Shown here: piece after piece, positions 35,084 through 48,646 of the stretch
Numbering within the stretch: the first letter of the stretch is position 1
How the letters are laid out: each line of letters starts with the position of its first letter
Assembly: GCF_900105175.1 (NCBI RefSeq)
Contig: NZ_LT629771.1
Location: forward strand, 2,418,001-2,482,000
DNA from: Jiangella sp. DSM 45060
Lineage (GTDB): Bacteria > Actinomycetota > Actinomycetes > Jiangellales > Jiangellaceae
DNA: 64,000 nt
Direction: 5' to 3'
Notes under the pieces: model-generated
Seen by the model: the letters and a program-made list of their open reading frames with translations, nothing else
Database searches by the model: none
What the model was told of the DNA's origin: nothing
Made by a program: the position numbers and the translations under genes

Positions 35084-35629
35084 TCAGCGCAGGCCGACGG
35101 CGTCGTGGTTCCAGAAGACCTCCGAGTACACGAGGGTTCCGGTCATCCACGGCTCGTATGTGCTGAGCAGCCGCACCTGGAACGCGGCGTCCGGGATGCG
35201 CAGCGACGGCTTGCGGAAACCGAGCGGCCCGCCCGGCCGGAACCCGAAGCGCGGGTAGTACCCCGGCGAGCCCTCCAGGAACACCGCCGGCGCCCCCTGC
35301 TCGTCGGCGAGGTCGAGGCCGCGGTTGATCAGGCGCGTGCCGACGCCGCCGCGCTGGTGGCTCGGCAGCACCCCGACCGGGCTCAGCACCAGCACGTCCA
35401 CCAGCCGTTCCGCCGCGTCGAGGACGCTGCGCGTGAACATCACGTGACCGACGACCTCGCCGCGGTCGACCGCGACCAGCGAGAGGCCGCTCGTGGGGGA
35501 GAGCAGGTCGCGCAGGCCGCGGGCCAGCCCGGCTACATGCTCGCCGTCGTCGCCGAACGCCTGCCGATGCACCTCATCGACGGCCTCGTGGTCGGCGGGT
35601 CGCTCGGCACGCAGCTCCATGGCGGTCAC
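35084..35629 (-). CDS. GNAT-family N-acetyltransferase
   Basis: The 181-residue GNAT protein has the acetyl-CoA loop VLPSHQRGGVGTRLINRGL and the downstream FLEGSPGYYPRFGFRP stretch seen in YhbS-like predicted acetyltransferases. The acceptor is unknown. It is convergent with the PPOX gene across 19 bases. Confidence 0.9.
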   Translation of the reverse strand: MTAMELRAERPADHEAVDEVHRQAFGDDGEHVAGLARGLRDLLSPTSGLSLVAVDRGEVVGHVMFTRSVLDAAERLVDVLVLSPVGVLPSHQRGGVGTRLINRGLDLADEQGAPAVFLEGSPGYYPRFGFRPGGPLGFRKPSLRIPDAAFQVRLLSTYEPWMTGTLVYSEVFWNHDAVGLR

Positions 35630-35674
35630 CGTAGCCGCGGCGGCCGGGCGGCCGCCCCGGATTTTCGCCGCCGT

Positions 35675-36007
35675 CTACCGTCGCTGCTCCATCAGGTCGT
35701 CGTAGTACTGGAGGAGCGACCTCGGCAGTGAGTTCCGGCCGATGGTCTCGAGCCGGTCGAAGGTCGCCCTCGGGAGGTCGTGCCGCTCGGTCATCGCGCC
35801 GAGCGCGTTCAGCTGCGCCTCCAGGCAGTCCTCGTCCGCCTCCTCGGCTGCGAGGCTGACCAGCACATACGAGACGATCAGCACGTCCGTCCCGTCGAAC
35901 CCGCCGTGGACGTCGGTGACCACGTCGGCGGCGAGCCGGCGGGCAGGCTTGTCGTGGCTGGTCAGGCCGCGCAGCTGTTCGAGCAGGGCGGCGCTCGGCA
36001 TGGTCAT
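35675..36007 (-). CDS. 110-aa protein of unknown function, immunity-like
   Basis: ATG 36007 (MTMPSAALLEQLRGLTSHD) follows GGAGCTGCG. The product is helical and acidic (LAAEEADEDCLEAQLNALGAMTERHDLP... LLQYYDDLMEQ). It resembles small immunity-type proteins of actinomycetes by composition and length, but I cannot name a family. The short frame just upstream that reads VSVDAWLRQAVEDLIEFGT before a stop looks like the tail of another, truncated, gene. Confidence 0.6.
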   Translation of the reverse strand: MTMPSAALLEQLRGLTSHDKPARRLAADVVTDVHGGFDGTDVLIVSYVLVSLAAEEADEDCLEAQLNALGAMTERHDLPRATFDRLETIGRNSLPRSLLQYYDDLMEQRR

Positions 36008-36018
36008 CGCAGCTCCAT

Positions 36019-36110
36019 GGTGGTCACGTGCCGAACTCGATGAGGTCCTCGACGGCCTGGCGCAACCAGGCGTCGACCGAGACCCGGCGGGAGGGCGTGC
36101 ACGGGCGGCA
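36019..36110 (-). pseudogene. Possible truncated gene remnant upstream of the 110-aa gene
   Basis: In one minus-strand frame about 30 residues ending in VSVDAWLRQAVEDLIEFGT and a TGA have normal protein character, but a TGA also lies just before them and no start codon with a ribosome site is present. It may be the residue of a partner gene. Confidence 0.3.
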
Positions 36111-36215
36111 GATCGATCATCTCGCGATGAAATCACGCCGTCCTGTCACATTCGGCCTCCGAAAAGTACCCATAGGAAGTGAGCGGCCAGCCGGGCCGCC
36201 GGGAGAGGAGCCGAC

Positions 36216-36347
36216 ATGGAGGCAGAGACCGGAGTGGCCGAACCGCCGGCCGGGGAGGTGCGCGACGAGCTGCGCGAGGCGTACGACCCCGACGACGACG
36301 AGGAGGGCGACGACGAGGAGGCGGACGAAGAACCGGCGGCGGTGTGA
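36216..36347 (+). CDS. 43-aa strongly acidic small protein
   Basis: ATG 36216 is preceded by GGGAGAGGAG at good spacing. The product starts MEAETGVAEPPAGEVRDELR and continues into an Asp/Glu run, with 20 acidic residues among 43 and a single possible amphipathic stretch (VRDELREAYDP). It is too acidic to fold alone and would act as a tail or decoy binding a basic partner, if expressed. No family is recognised. Confidence 0.5.
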   Translation: MEAETGVAEPPAGEVRDELREAYDPDDDEEGDDEEADEEPAAV

Positions 36348-36410
36348 CGGGGCCGACAGCGCGGCGTGGGTCGATGCGCCCAGGGCCGCTGATACGCTCG
36401 CAGGTGGAAA

Positions 36411-36455
36411 CCGACGTCCTTTAAGTCCCGTCCCGTGAGGCGGGGAAGGGGGTCC
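36411..36455 (+). promoter_or_regulatory. PyrR-binding leader of the pyr operon
   Basis: The leader has TCCTTTAAG, then TCCCG and CGGGGA arms closing a CCCGTGAGG-type loop, then AAGGGGG, the pyrR ribosome site. In mycobacteria and relatives PyrR-UMP binds this loop and hides the ribosome site, so translation falls when pyrimidines are plentiful. The TCCTTT stretch can pair with AAGGGG here. A weak -10-like TACGCT lies at 36393-36398. Confidence 0.8.
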
Positions 36456-36463
36456 TGCGACGC

Positions 36464-37108
36464 ATGTCTCGCGACCTGTCCGGCGCGCGTGAAGTGCTCG
36501 ACGGCGACGATGTCGCTCGGGCGCTGACGCGAATCGCTCACGAGGTGGTCGAGCGCAACAAGGGCGCTGCCGACCTCGTTCTGCTCGGCATCCCCAAACG
36601 CGGCGTACCGCTGGCGTACCGGCTGGCCGATCGCATCTCCGCGGTCGAGGGCACCGAGGTCCCGGTGGGGGCGCTCGACGTCACGATGTACCGCGACGAT
36701 CTGCGGTTGCGGCCGGCTCGGGCGCTCGAACGCACCGACATCCCGCCGGGCGGCGTCGACGACCGCATCGTGGTGCTGGTCGACGACGTGCTGTTCTCGG
36801 GGCGGACGATCCGCGCCGCGCTCACGGCGCTGGAGGACATCGGGCGGCCGCGCGCCGTCCGGCTGGTCGTCCTCGTCGACCGCGGGCACCGGCAGCTGCC
36901 CATCCGTGCCGACCACGTCGGCAAGAACATCCCGACGTCGCTGGCGGAGAGCGTGAAGGTCCGGCTCGCCGAGTCCGACGGCCACGACGGCGTCGTGCTC
37001 GGGAGACCGGCCGGCGACCAGAGCGCGCCGGAGAGTGCTCCGGGTGCCGGGAACGGGTCCGGCGGCGATATGGGCGCGGCGGCCGAGGGGGAGGTGCGGC
37101 AGCGATGA
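36464..37108 (+). CDS. pyrR: Bifunctional PyrR: pyr operon RNA-binding regulator / uracil phosphoribosyltransferase
   Basis: The 214-residue protein has the PRPP-binding loop [20 protein letters not shown] and the N-terminal PyrR pattern [22 protein letters not shown]. It binds the leader RNA just upstream in response to UMP and also salvages uracil. The C-terminal ~30 residues (after VVLGRPAGD) are a Gly/Ala-rich extension beyond the usual ~180. It overlaps pyrB by four bases. Confidence 0.97.
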   Translation: MSRDLSGAREVLDGDDVARALTRIAHEVVERNKGAADLVLLGIPKRGVPLAYRLADRISAVEGTEVPVGALDVTMYRDDLRLRPARALERTDIPPGGVDDRIVVLVDDVLFSGRTIRAALTALEDIGRPRAVRLVVLVDRGHRQLPIRADHVGKNIPTSLAESVKVRLAESDGHDGVVLGRPAGDQSAPESAPGAGNGSGGDMGAAAEGEVRQR

Positions 37109-38043
37109 TCCGCCACCTGTTGTCGGCGGGCGACCTGTCGCTGGAGGACGCGACGCTGGTGCTCGACACCGCCGACGAGATGGCCCGGCTGACCGAGGGG
37201 CGCGCGGTGAAGAAGCTGCCGACGCTGCGGGGCCGCACCGTGGTGAACCTGTTCTTCGAGGACTCCACCCGCACCCGCACGTCGTTCGAGCTGGCGGCGA
37301 AGCGACTGTCCGCCGACGTCGTGAACTTCTCGGCGAAGGGGTCCAGCTTGTCGAAGGGCGAGAGCCTCAAGGACACTGCGCTGACGCTCGAGGCGATGGG
37401 CGCCGACGGTGTCGTCGTGCGGCACTCCGCCAGCGGCGCGCCGTACCGGCTGGCGACGTCGGGCTGGATCAACGCCTGCGTGGTCAACGCCGGCGACGGC
37501 ACCCACGAGCACCCGACGCAGGCGCTGCTCGACGCGTTCACCATGCGACGCCACCTGGGCGACCTGGCGGGCAAGCAGATCGTCATCGTCGGCGACGTGC
37601 TGCACAGCCGGGTCGCGCGCAGCAACGTCCTGCTGCTGGCGACGCTCGGGGCGAAGGTCACGCTGGTGGCCCCGCCGACGCTGCTGCCCAACGGCGTCGA
37701 GCACTGGCCGTGCGAGACCAGCCTCCACCTCGACGACGCGCTGGGCGGGGCCGACGCGGTCATGATGCTGCGGGTTCAGAACGAGCGCATGAACGACGCC
37801 TTCTTCCCGTCGGCGCGCGAGTACAGCCGCCGCTACGGCCTCGACTCCCGGCGCCAGGCGCTGATGCCGCCCGGCGCGCTGGTGCTGCACCCGGGCCCGA
37901 TGAACCGCGGCATGGAGATCACGGCCGAGGTCGCCGACAGCGCCCGCTCGGTCATCGTCGAGCAGGTCACGAACGGCGTCTACGTGCGCATGGCGGTCCT
38001 GTACCTGATGCTCGCCGGCACGACCACCGAGGAGGCAGCGTGA
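37105..38043 (+). CDS. pyrB: Aspartate carbamoyltransferase catalytic subunit
   Basis: The 312-residue enzyme joins carbamoyl phosphate and aspartate. The carbamoyl-phosphate site [18 protein letters not shown] and the [14 protein letters not shown] motif are intact. No pyrI follows. The start overlaps pyrR (ATGA), and the stop overlaps pyrC (GTGA). Confidence 0.98.
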   Translation: MIRHLLSAGDLSLEDATLVLDTADEMARLTEGRAVKKLPTLRGRTVVNLFFEDSTRTRTSFELAAKRLSADVVNFSAKGSSLSKGESLKDTALTLEAMGADGVVVRHSASGAPYRLATSGWINACVVNAGDGTHEHPTQALLDAFTMRRHLGDLAGKQIVIVGDVLHSRVARSNVLLLATLGAKVTLVAPPTLLPNGVEHWPCETSLHLDDALGGADAVMMLRVQNERMNDAFFPSAREYSRRYGLDSRRQALMPPGALVLHPGPMNRGMEITAEVADSARSVIVEQVTNGVYVRMAVLYLMLAGTTTEEAA

Positions 38044-39392
38044 CCACCACGCTCATCACCAACGCACGCGTCCTCGGCGGCGAGCCGCAGGACATCCGCA
38101 TCGAGGACGGCGTCATCGTCGCGCTCGGCGCGGACGCACGAGCAGAAGCCGGCGCCGGCGGGGGAACGGACGGGGCTCGCGGTGCGGTCGACTCCGGTGG
38201 CATCACCGTCGTCGACGCGACGGGGCTGATCGCGCTGCCGGGCCTGGTCGACCTCCACACGCACCTGCGCGAGCCCGGCCGCGAGGACGCCGAGACCGTC
38301 GAGACGGGCACGAGGGCGGCGGCCCGCGGCGGGTTCACCGCCGTCCACGCCATGGCCAACACCGACCCCGTCGCCGACACCGCGGGCGTCGTCGAGCAGG
38401 TGTGGCGGCTCGGGCGCGAGGCCGGGCACGCCGACGTCCGCCCGGTCGGCGCCGTCACCGTCGGACTGAAGGGCGAGCGGCTGGCCGAGCTCGGCGCCAT
38501 GGCCGAGTCCGCCGCCGGCGTGCGGGTGTTCTCCGACGACGGCATCTGCGTCCACGACGCCATGCTCATGCGCCGGGCGCTGGAGTACGTGAAGGCGTTC
38601 GACGGGGTCATCGCGCAGCATGCGCAGGAGCCGCGGCTGACCGAGGGCGCGCAGATGAACGAGGGCGAGCTGTCCGGCCGGCTGGGCCTGCGCGGCTGGC
38701 CGAGCGTCGCCGAGGAGGCCATCGTCGCCCGCGACGTGCTGCTGGCGGCGCACGTCGGCTCGCGGGTGCACATCTGCCACCTGTCGACGAAGGGGTCGGT
38801 CGAGATCGTCCGGCTGGCGAAGGAGCGCGGCCTGCCGGTGACGGCCGAGGTGACGCCGCACCACCTGCTGCTGACGGACGAGCTGGTGGCCGGCTACGAC
38901 CCGCGCTACAAGGTCAACCCGCCGCTGCGCTCCGCCGACGACGTCGCCGCGCTGCGGGAGGCGCTGGCCGACGGCACCATCGACATCGTCGCCACCGACC
39001 ATGCGCCGCACCCGGTCGAGGCCAAGGACTGCGAGTGGGACGCGGCCGCGTTCGGCATGCTCGGGCTCGAGACGGCTCTGTCGGTCGTGCAGCACACCAT
39101 GGTCGACACCGGGCTGCTCGACTGGGCCGGCGTCGCCGACCGCATGTCATTCGCCCCGGCCCGCATCGGCCGCTGCGACACCGGCGACCACCCGCACGGC
39201 CGGCCCATCGCCGCCGGCGAGCCGGCCAACCTCACCCTCGTCGACCCGACCACCACCACCACGGTCGACCCGTCGGCATCGGCGTCGCTGTCGCGGAACA
39301 CGCCCTACGAGGGCATGAAGCTGCCGGGCACCGTCGTCGCGACGTTCCTGCGCGGCCGGCCCACGTTCCTGCGCGAAGGCGCCACGCCGTGA
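38040..39392 (+). CDS. pyrC: Dihydroorotase
   Basis: The 450-residue class I amidohydrolase closes carbamoyl-aspartate to dihydroorotate. The metal-site motifs [37 protein letters not shown] and ATDHAPH are all present, as in active enzymes. GTG 38040 overlaps the pyrB stop. Confidence 0.97.
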   Translation: MTTTLITNARVLGGEPQDIRIEDGVIVALGADARAEAGAGGGTDGARGAVDSGGITVVDATGLIALPGLVDLHTHLREPGREDAETVETGTRAAARGGFTAVHAMANTDPVADTAGVVEQVWRLGREAGHADVRPVGAVTVGLKGERLAELGAMAESAAGVRVFSDDGICVHDAMLMRRALEYVKAFDGVIAQHAQEPRLTEGAQMNEGELSGRLGLRGWPSVAEEAIVARDVLLAAHVGSRVHICHLSTKGSVEIVRLAKERGLPVTAEVTPHHLLLTDELVAGYDPRYKVNPPLRSADDVAALREALADGTIDIVATDHAPHPVEAKDCEWDAAAFGMLGLETALSVVQHTMVDTGLLDWAGVADRMSFAPARIGRCDTGDHPHGRPIAAGEPANLTLVDPTTTTTVDPSASASLSRNTPYEGMKLPGTVVATFLRGRPTFLREGATP

Positions 39393-39438
39393 CCGTGCGA
39401 GCGGCATCGATGCGGGTCGAGACGAAGCATCCGGCTGC

Positions 39439-39490
39439 CTTTGCGATGAGCACCCATGCGCATCGATGCGTATCGGTGCTCATTGCAAAG
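39439..39490. repeat. 52-nt near-perfect inverted repeat between pyrC and carA
   Basis: Two 26-base arms (39439-39464 and 39465-39490) are complementary at 23 of 26 positions; two of the exceptions are G-U-type and one is a real mismatch. The centre is the palindrome GCATCGATGC, and an identical GCATCGATGC also occurs at 39404-39413. The arms begin CTTTGC and end GCAAAG. No T-tract follows, so it is not a classical terminator. It sits 21 bases before the carA ATG. Confidence 0.85.
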
Positions 39491-39510
39491 CGGTCCGAAA
39501 GGGGAGAACC

Positions 39511-43927
<4,417 letters not shown>

Positions 43928-43931
<4 letters not shown>

Positions 43932-44992
43932 CGGCGTACGACCAGCTGTTCCGGCGGGTCCTGTCGCGGCTCGACGCCGAGACCGCGCACAAGGGCGCGT
44001 TCACGGCGATGCGCGTGGCGGCCCGGGTGCCGGGGCTGGCGGCGTACGGACGGCGCCGGCTCGGCCCGCGCGGGCCGGGTGTCGAGGCGTTCGGGCTGCA
44101 CTTCCCGGGACCGCTGGGGCTGGCCGCCGGGTTCGACAAGAACGCCGTCGGCATCGACGCCCTGGCCGCGCTCGGCTTCGCGTTCGTCGAGGTGGGGACG
44201 GTCACCGGCCGCCCGCAGCCGGGCAACCCGAAGCCGCGGCTGCACCGTCTGGTCGCCGACCGCGCCGTCGTCAACCGCATGGGCTTCAACAACGACGGCG
44301 CCGCCGTGGTGGCCGCCCGGCTGGCCCGGCGACGCCGCCGGCGCGGCGCGCTGCCGGTCGTCGTCGGCGTCAACATCGGCAAGTCGAAGGTCGTGCCGGA
44401 GGCCGAGGCCGTCGGCGACTACGAGGCCAGCACCCGGCTGCTCGCCCCGTACGCCGACTATCTGGTCGTCAACGTCAGCTCGCCGAACACGCCCGGCCTG
44501 CGCGACCTCCAGGCGGTCGAGAAGCTGCGCCCGCTGCTCACCGCCGTCCGGGCGCAGGCCGACGCCGTCACGTCGCGCCGGGTGCCGCTGCTGGTGAAGA
44601 TCGCGCCCGACCTCGGCGACGATGACGTCCTGGCGGTCGCGAAGCTGGCGCTCGAGCTCGAGCTGGACGGCATCATCGCCACGAACACCACCATCGGCCG
44701 CGACGGGCTGCGCTCCACGCCGCTGGCGGTCGAGCGGGCCGGCGCCGGCGGGCTGTCCGGCGCGCCGCTGGCCGACCGGTCGCTGGCGGTGCTGCGGCTG
44801 CTGCACGGCGCGGTGGGGGACCGGCTGACGCTGGTCGCGGCCGGCGGCATCGGCTCCGCCGCCGACGCGCACGAGCGGCTGCGGGCCGGCGCCACGCTGG
44901 TCCAGGCGTACACCGCGTTCATCTACGGCGGGCCGTTCTGGCCGGCCCGCGTGCAGCGCGAGCTGGCGCGACTGATCGAGGAGGAGCCGTGA
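43928..44992 (+). CDS. pyrD: Dihydroorotate dehydrogenase, quinone-dependent (class 2)
   Basis: The 354-residue FMN enzyme is of the membrane-associated class 2 type, with an N-terminal helical extension before the barrel ([23 protein letters not shown]). Motifs [37 protein letters not shown] (catalytic Ser) and [12 protein letters not shown] are present. GTG 43928 overlaps the carB stop. Confidence 0.97.
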
Positions 44993-45849
44993 CGGAGACG
45001 TTCGGGCGGCGGCTGCACGCCGCGATGGCCGCCCGCGGCCAGTTCTGCGCGGGCATCGACCCGCACCCCGGCCTGCTCGCCGCCTGGGGTCTCGACGACG
45101 ACGCCGCCGGGCTGGAGCGGTTCGCCCGCACCGCCGTCGAGGCGCTGGGCAAGACGGTCGCGCTGCTCAAGCCGCAGTCGGCGTTCTTCGAGCGGCACGG
45201 CTCGCGCGGCGTCGCCGTGCTGGAACGGGTCATCGCCGACGCGAAGGCGGCCGGCGCGCTGGTGCTGCTGGACGTCAAGCGCGGCGACATCGGCTCGACG
45301 ATGCAGGCCTACGCCGACGCCTACTGCGACCCCGCGTCGCCGCTGTGCGCCGACGCCGTCACCGTGTCGCCGTACCTGGGCTTCGAGTCGCTGCGCCCGG
45401 TGCTCGACACCGCCGCGGCCCACGGCAACGGCGTGTTCGTGCTGGCATTGACGTCGAACCCGGAGGGCCCGGAGGTCCAGCACGCGACGACCGCCGGCGG
45501 GCGCACCGTCGCCGGGACGATGCTGGCACACGTCCGTGCCGCCAACGCCGCCGCGCTGGCCGCCGGCGACCCGCTGGGCAGCGTCGGCGTCGTCGTCGGC
45601 GCCACCACGGGAGCCACGGGCGAGGACCTCGCCGTCGGCGGGCCGCTGCTGGCGCCGGGCATCGGGGCCCAGGGCGCCACCGTCGCGGACCTCGCGACGG
45701 TGTTCGGCGCGGCGCTGCCGCAGGTCGTGCCGGCGGTGTCGAGGGAGGTCCTGGGCGCCGGTCCGGCCCTCGACGCGCTCCGCGCGGCGGCGGTCCGCAC
45801 CATCGAGGACGTCCGTGACCTGCTGTTTCGTGCCTCCACCCGGGCCTGA
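44989..45849 (+). CDS. pyrF: Orotidine 5'-phosphate decarboxylase, type 2
   Basis: The 286-residue mycobacterial-type (PyrF type 2) enzyme has the catalytic LLDVKRGDIGSTMQAYA motif and FCAGIDPHPGLLAAWGL at the start. It makes UMP, the last step of the pathway. It overlaps pyrD by four bases and ends the operon, 185 bases before mihF. Confidence 0.97.
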   Translation: MTETFGRRLHAAMAARGQFCAGIDPHPGLLAAWGLDDDAAGLERFARTAVEALGKTVALLKPQSAFFERHGSRGVAVLERVIADAKAAGALVLLDVKRGDIGSTMQAYADAYCDPASPLCADAVTVSPYLGFESLRPVLDTAAAHGNGVFVLALTSNPEGPEVQHATTAGGRTVAGTMLAHVRAANAAALAAGDPLGSVGVVVGATTGATGEDLAVGGPLLAPGIGAQGATVADLATVFGAALPQVVPAVSREVLGAGPALDALRAAAVRTIEDVRDLLFRASTRA

Positions 45850-45932
45850 CCGGCGCAAATCCGCGGACTTCCAGCGCGACACGCGGGGGACCTCGTACCG
45901 TGGATTCGTCCGGACAGGTACGGTGGATTACG

Positions 45933-45962
45933 TTGCTGACCTGGTGGTTCACTCGCTAGGTT
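45933..45962 (+). promoter_or_regulatory. Possible promoter of mihF
   Basis: TTGCTG (45933-45938) and TAGGTT (45957-45962) are spaced by 18 bases in the pyrF-mihF gap, about 70 bases before the start. The match to consensus is moderate. Confidence 0.35.
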
Positions 45963-46034
45963 CCTGAAACAAGGTTGCCGGAAGCGGTGGCCGGACCCAC
46001 ATCCACACAACGACACAACAGAGGTGACCCGCTC

Positions 46035-46349
46035 GTGGCGCTCCCTAACCTGACTCCCGAACAGCGCGCGGCCGCTCTCGAGAAGGCTGCCGAAGCTCGC
46101 CGGGAGCGTGCGGAGGTCAAGAACCGCCTGAAGAACGCCGGAGCCCGTCTCGGTGACGTGCTCAAGGAAGGCGAGAAGAATGAGGTCATCGGCAAGATGA
46201 AGGTTTCCGCCCTCCTCGAGTCGATGCCCGGCGTCGGTAAGGTCCGCGCCAAGCAGATCATGGAGGAGATCGGCATCGCCGAGACCCGTCGCGTGCGCGG
46301 CCTGGGTGCCAACCAGTCGGCGGCGCTGATCGAGCGTTTCGGCGGTTGA
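46035..46349 (+). CDS. mihF: Actinobacterial integration host factor (mIHF)
   Basis: The 104-residue nucleoid protein has the helix-two-turn-helix-like [36 protein letters not shown] region and the basic N-terminal helix seen in mycobacterial and Streptomyces IHF. It binds and compacts DNA. GTG 46035 fits the family start [24 protein letters not shown] precedes it. It lies before gmk as in most actinomycetes. Confidence 0.96.
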   Translation: MALPNLTPEQRAAALEKAAEARRERAEVKNRLKNAGARLGDVLKEGEKNEVIGKMKVSALLESMPGVGKVRAKQIMEEIGIAETRRVRGLGANQSAALIERFGG

Positions 46350-46948
46350 GCCTGCACACGTCCCATCCGCGGTCGGCCCCGCGGATCATCGTCCTGTCGG
46401 GGCCGACGGCGGTCGGAAAGACGACCGTCGTCAAGAAACTGCGCGCCGCCCATCCGGAGCTGTGGATCTCGGTGTCCACGACCACCCGGCCGGCGCGGCC
46501 GCGTGAGATCGACGGCGAGCACTACCACTTCGTGGACGACGCCACGTTCGACAAGATGATCGAGCAGGGCGAGTTCCTCGAGTGGGCGGTCGTGCACAAG
46601 CGGGCCAAGTACGGCACGCCGCGCGGCCCGATGGAACGTGCGCTGGCCAACGGCGACTCCGTGCTGCTCGAGATCGACCTGCAGGGCGCCCGCCAGGTCA
46701 GGGAGACCATCCCCGACGCGCTGTTCGTGTTCCTCGCACCACCGAGCTGGGACGAGCTGGTCCGCCGGCTCGTCGGCCGCGGCACCGAGACCGAGGCCGA
46801 GCGCGAGCGCCGGCTGGCCACCGCGCGCGAGGAGCTGGCCGCGGAGGCCGAGTTCGACGTCACGCTCGTGAACACCGACGTCGAGACGGTTTGCGAAGAG
46901 TTGGTAGCCTTGATGCGTACACCCCACTTGACAAGCCCGGAGGCATGA
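46346..46948 (+). CDS. gmk: Guanylate kinase
   Basis: The 200-residue kinase converts GMP to GDP. The P-loop [11 protein letters not shown] and the GMP-site [20 protein letters not shown] are intact. The start is probably TTG 46346, overlapping the mihF stop; no better ATG/GTG is seen before the P-loop. The stop overlaps the rpoZ start. Confidence 0.95.
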   Translation: MSLHTSHPRSAPRIIVLSGPTAVGKTTVVKKLRAAHPELWISVSTTTRPARPREIDGEHYHFVDDATFDKMIEQGEFLEWAVVHKRAKYGTPRGPMERALANGDSVLLEIDLQGARQVRETIPDALFVFLAPPSWDELVRRLVGRGTETEAERERRLATAREELAAEAEFDVTLVNTDVETVCEELVALMRTPHLTSPEA

Positions 46949-47280
46949 ACGTGGCCGGAACCCAAGGCGTAGCCGAGGGCATCACCTTCCCACCCATCGA
47001 CGACCTGCTGGCCAAGACCGACTCCAAGTACGGGCTGGTCATCTACGCGGCCAAGCGGGCGCGGCAGATCAACGCCTACTACTCGCAGCTGGGCGAGGGC
47101 CTGCTCGAGTACGTCGGGCCGCTGGTCGAGACGCACGTGCAGGAGAAGCCGCTGTCCATCGCGCTGCGCGAGATCGACGCGGGCCTGCTCACGGCCGAGC
47201 ACATCGACCCCAACGACATCGACGCCGAGCTGCCGGCCACGCCGCCGGCGCAGGCCGCCGACACGGCCGAGCAGAGCTGA
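46945..47280 (+). CDS. rpoZ: RNA polymerase omega subunit
   Basis: The 111-residue subunit carries the [28 protein letters not shown] signature. It assists folding and assembly of the beta' subunit. ATG 46945, behind GGAGG, overlaps the gmk stop by four bases. Confidence 0.96.
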   Translation: MNVAGTQGVAEGITFPPIDDLLAKTDSKYGLVIYAAKRARQINAYYSQLGEGLLEYVGPLVETHVQEKPLSIALREIDAGLLTAEHIDPNDIDAELPATPPAQAADTAEQS

Positions 47281-47296
47281 CGGCCGGTCGCGGCTG

Positions 47297-48511
47297 ATGG
47301 CCGAGATCGTCCTCGGCGTCGGTGGCGGCATCGCCGCCTACAAGGTCGCCGACCTGCTGCGCCGTCTCACCGAGTCCGGTCACGGCGTCACGGTCGTACC
47401 CACCAGGTCGGCCCTCCGCTTCGTCGGGGAGCCGACCTGGGCCGCGTTGTCGGGCCGTCCGGTGCGCACCGAGGTGTTCGAGGACGTGCACGAGGTCCCG
47501 CACGTGCGCATCGGCCGGCACGCCGACCTCGTCGTGGTCGCTCCGGCCACGGCCGACCTCATGGCGAAGGCCGCGGCCGGGCTGGCCGACGACCTGCTGA
47601 CGTCGACGCTGCTCACGGCGCGCGGGCCGGTGGTGTTCGTGCCGGCCATGCACACCGAGATGTGGGAGCACCCGGCCACCGTCGCCAACGTCGAGACGCT
47701 GCGCCGGCGCGGCGCGCTGGTGGTCGAGCCGGCCGTCGGGCGGCTCACCGGCGCCGACACCGGCAAGGGCCGGCTGCCCGAGCCCGCTGACATCTTCGCG
47801 TACGTGTCCGACGTGCTGACGCGCGGCGCCGCGGCCGACGCCGGTCCCGACCTCGCCGGCCGGCACGTCGTGGTCTCCGCCGGCGGCACCCGCGAGCACC
47901 TCGACCCGGTCCGGTTCCTCGGCAACCGCTCGTCCGGCCGGCAGGGTTACGCGCTGGCCCGGGCTGCGGCGGCCCGCGGCGCGCGGGTCACGCTGGTGGC
48001 GGCGAACGTGGCGCTGCCCGACCCCGCCGGCGTCGACCTCGTGCGGGTCGGCTCGGCGGCGCAGCTGTACGACGCCATGGTCGAGGCCGCGGCCGGCGCC
48101 GACGCCGTCGTCATGGCCGCCGCCGTCGCCGACTTCCGGCCGGCCGCCTACGCCGACACCAAGATCAAGAAGACGGCCGACGGCTCGTCGCCGGTCATCG
48201 AGCTGGAACGCACCACGGACATCCTGGCGTACCTCGCCGCGCACCGGCCCGACCCGAAGCAGGTCGTCGTCGGGTTCGCCGCCGAGACCGGCGACGCGTC
48301 CGGCAGCGTGCTCGACCACGGCCGGGCGAAACTCGCCTCCAAGGGCTGCGACCTGCTGGTGGTGAACGAGGTGGGCGCCGACCGCGGCTTCGAGTCCGAG
48401 GACAACGCCGCGGTCGTGCTGGGTGCCGACGGCAGCTCCGTCACCGTCGAGAGCGGCCCGAAGTCGGCCCTCGCGCACGTCGTCTGGGATCTCGTCCGGG
48501 CTCGCCTCTGA
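47297..48511 (+). CDS. coaBC: Bifunctional phosphopantothenoylcysteine decarboxylase / synthase
   Basis: The 404-residue enzyme performs two steps of coenzyme A synthesis. The N-terminal flavin decarboxylase (CoaC, about 1-180) has VGGGIAAYK and PAMHTEMW. The C-terminal CTP-dependent ligase (CoaB, about 190-404) has NRSSGRQGYALA and AAVADFRP...KIKK. It follows rpoZ by 16 bases. Confidence 0.97.
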   Translation: MAEIVLGVGGGIAAYKVADLLRRLTESGHGVTVVPTRSALRFVGEPTWAALSGRPVRTEVFEDVHEVPHVRIGRHADLVVVAPATADLMAKAAAGLADDLLTSTLLTARGPVVFVPAMHTEMWEHPATVANVETLRRRGALVVEPAVGRLTGADTGKGRLPEPADIFAYVSDVLTRGAAADAGPDLAGRHVVVSAGGTREHLDPVRFLGNRSSGRQGYALARAAAARGARVTLVAANVALPDPAGVDLVRVGSAAQLYDAMVEAAAGADAVVMAAAVADFRPAAYADTKIKKTADGSSPVIELERTTDILAYLAAHRPDPKQVVVGFAAETGDASGSVLDHGRAKLASKGCDLLVVNEVGADRGFESEDNAAVVLGADGSSVTVESGPKSALAHVVWDLVRARL

Positions 48512-48646
48512 CCGCCGGCTGACATCGCCGCGTCTCAGGATGCGGCCGAAAACTGTCCACTGAGTGGACTCCCGCGCGCGGGCGCGGAGACATTACCCTA
48601 CAGTTGGGCTGCTCGGACGGTAGTCCGCGTCAAGAGGGGGCTTGCG
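48512..48646 (+). promoter_or_regulatory. metK leader with palindrome and small hairpin
   Basis: A perfect interrupted palindrome GTCCACTGAGTGGAC lies at 48555-48569, upstream of a likely promoter around ACATTACCCTACAG. A small hairpin CGGAC-GGTA-GTCCG (48614-48627) precedes the ribosome site AGAGGGGG. I could not fold a convincing SAM riboswitch in this 135-base gap; a protein operator seems more likely. Confidence 0.5.

Noticed and set aside
48512-48646. SAM riboswitch upstream of metK
   Set aside because: The gap is short and I could not find a conserved SAM-I, SAM-II or SAM-IV core by eye.
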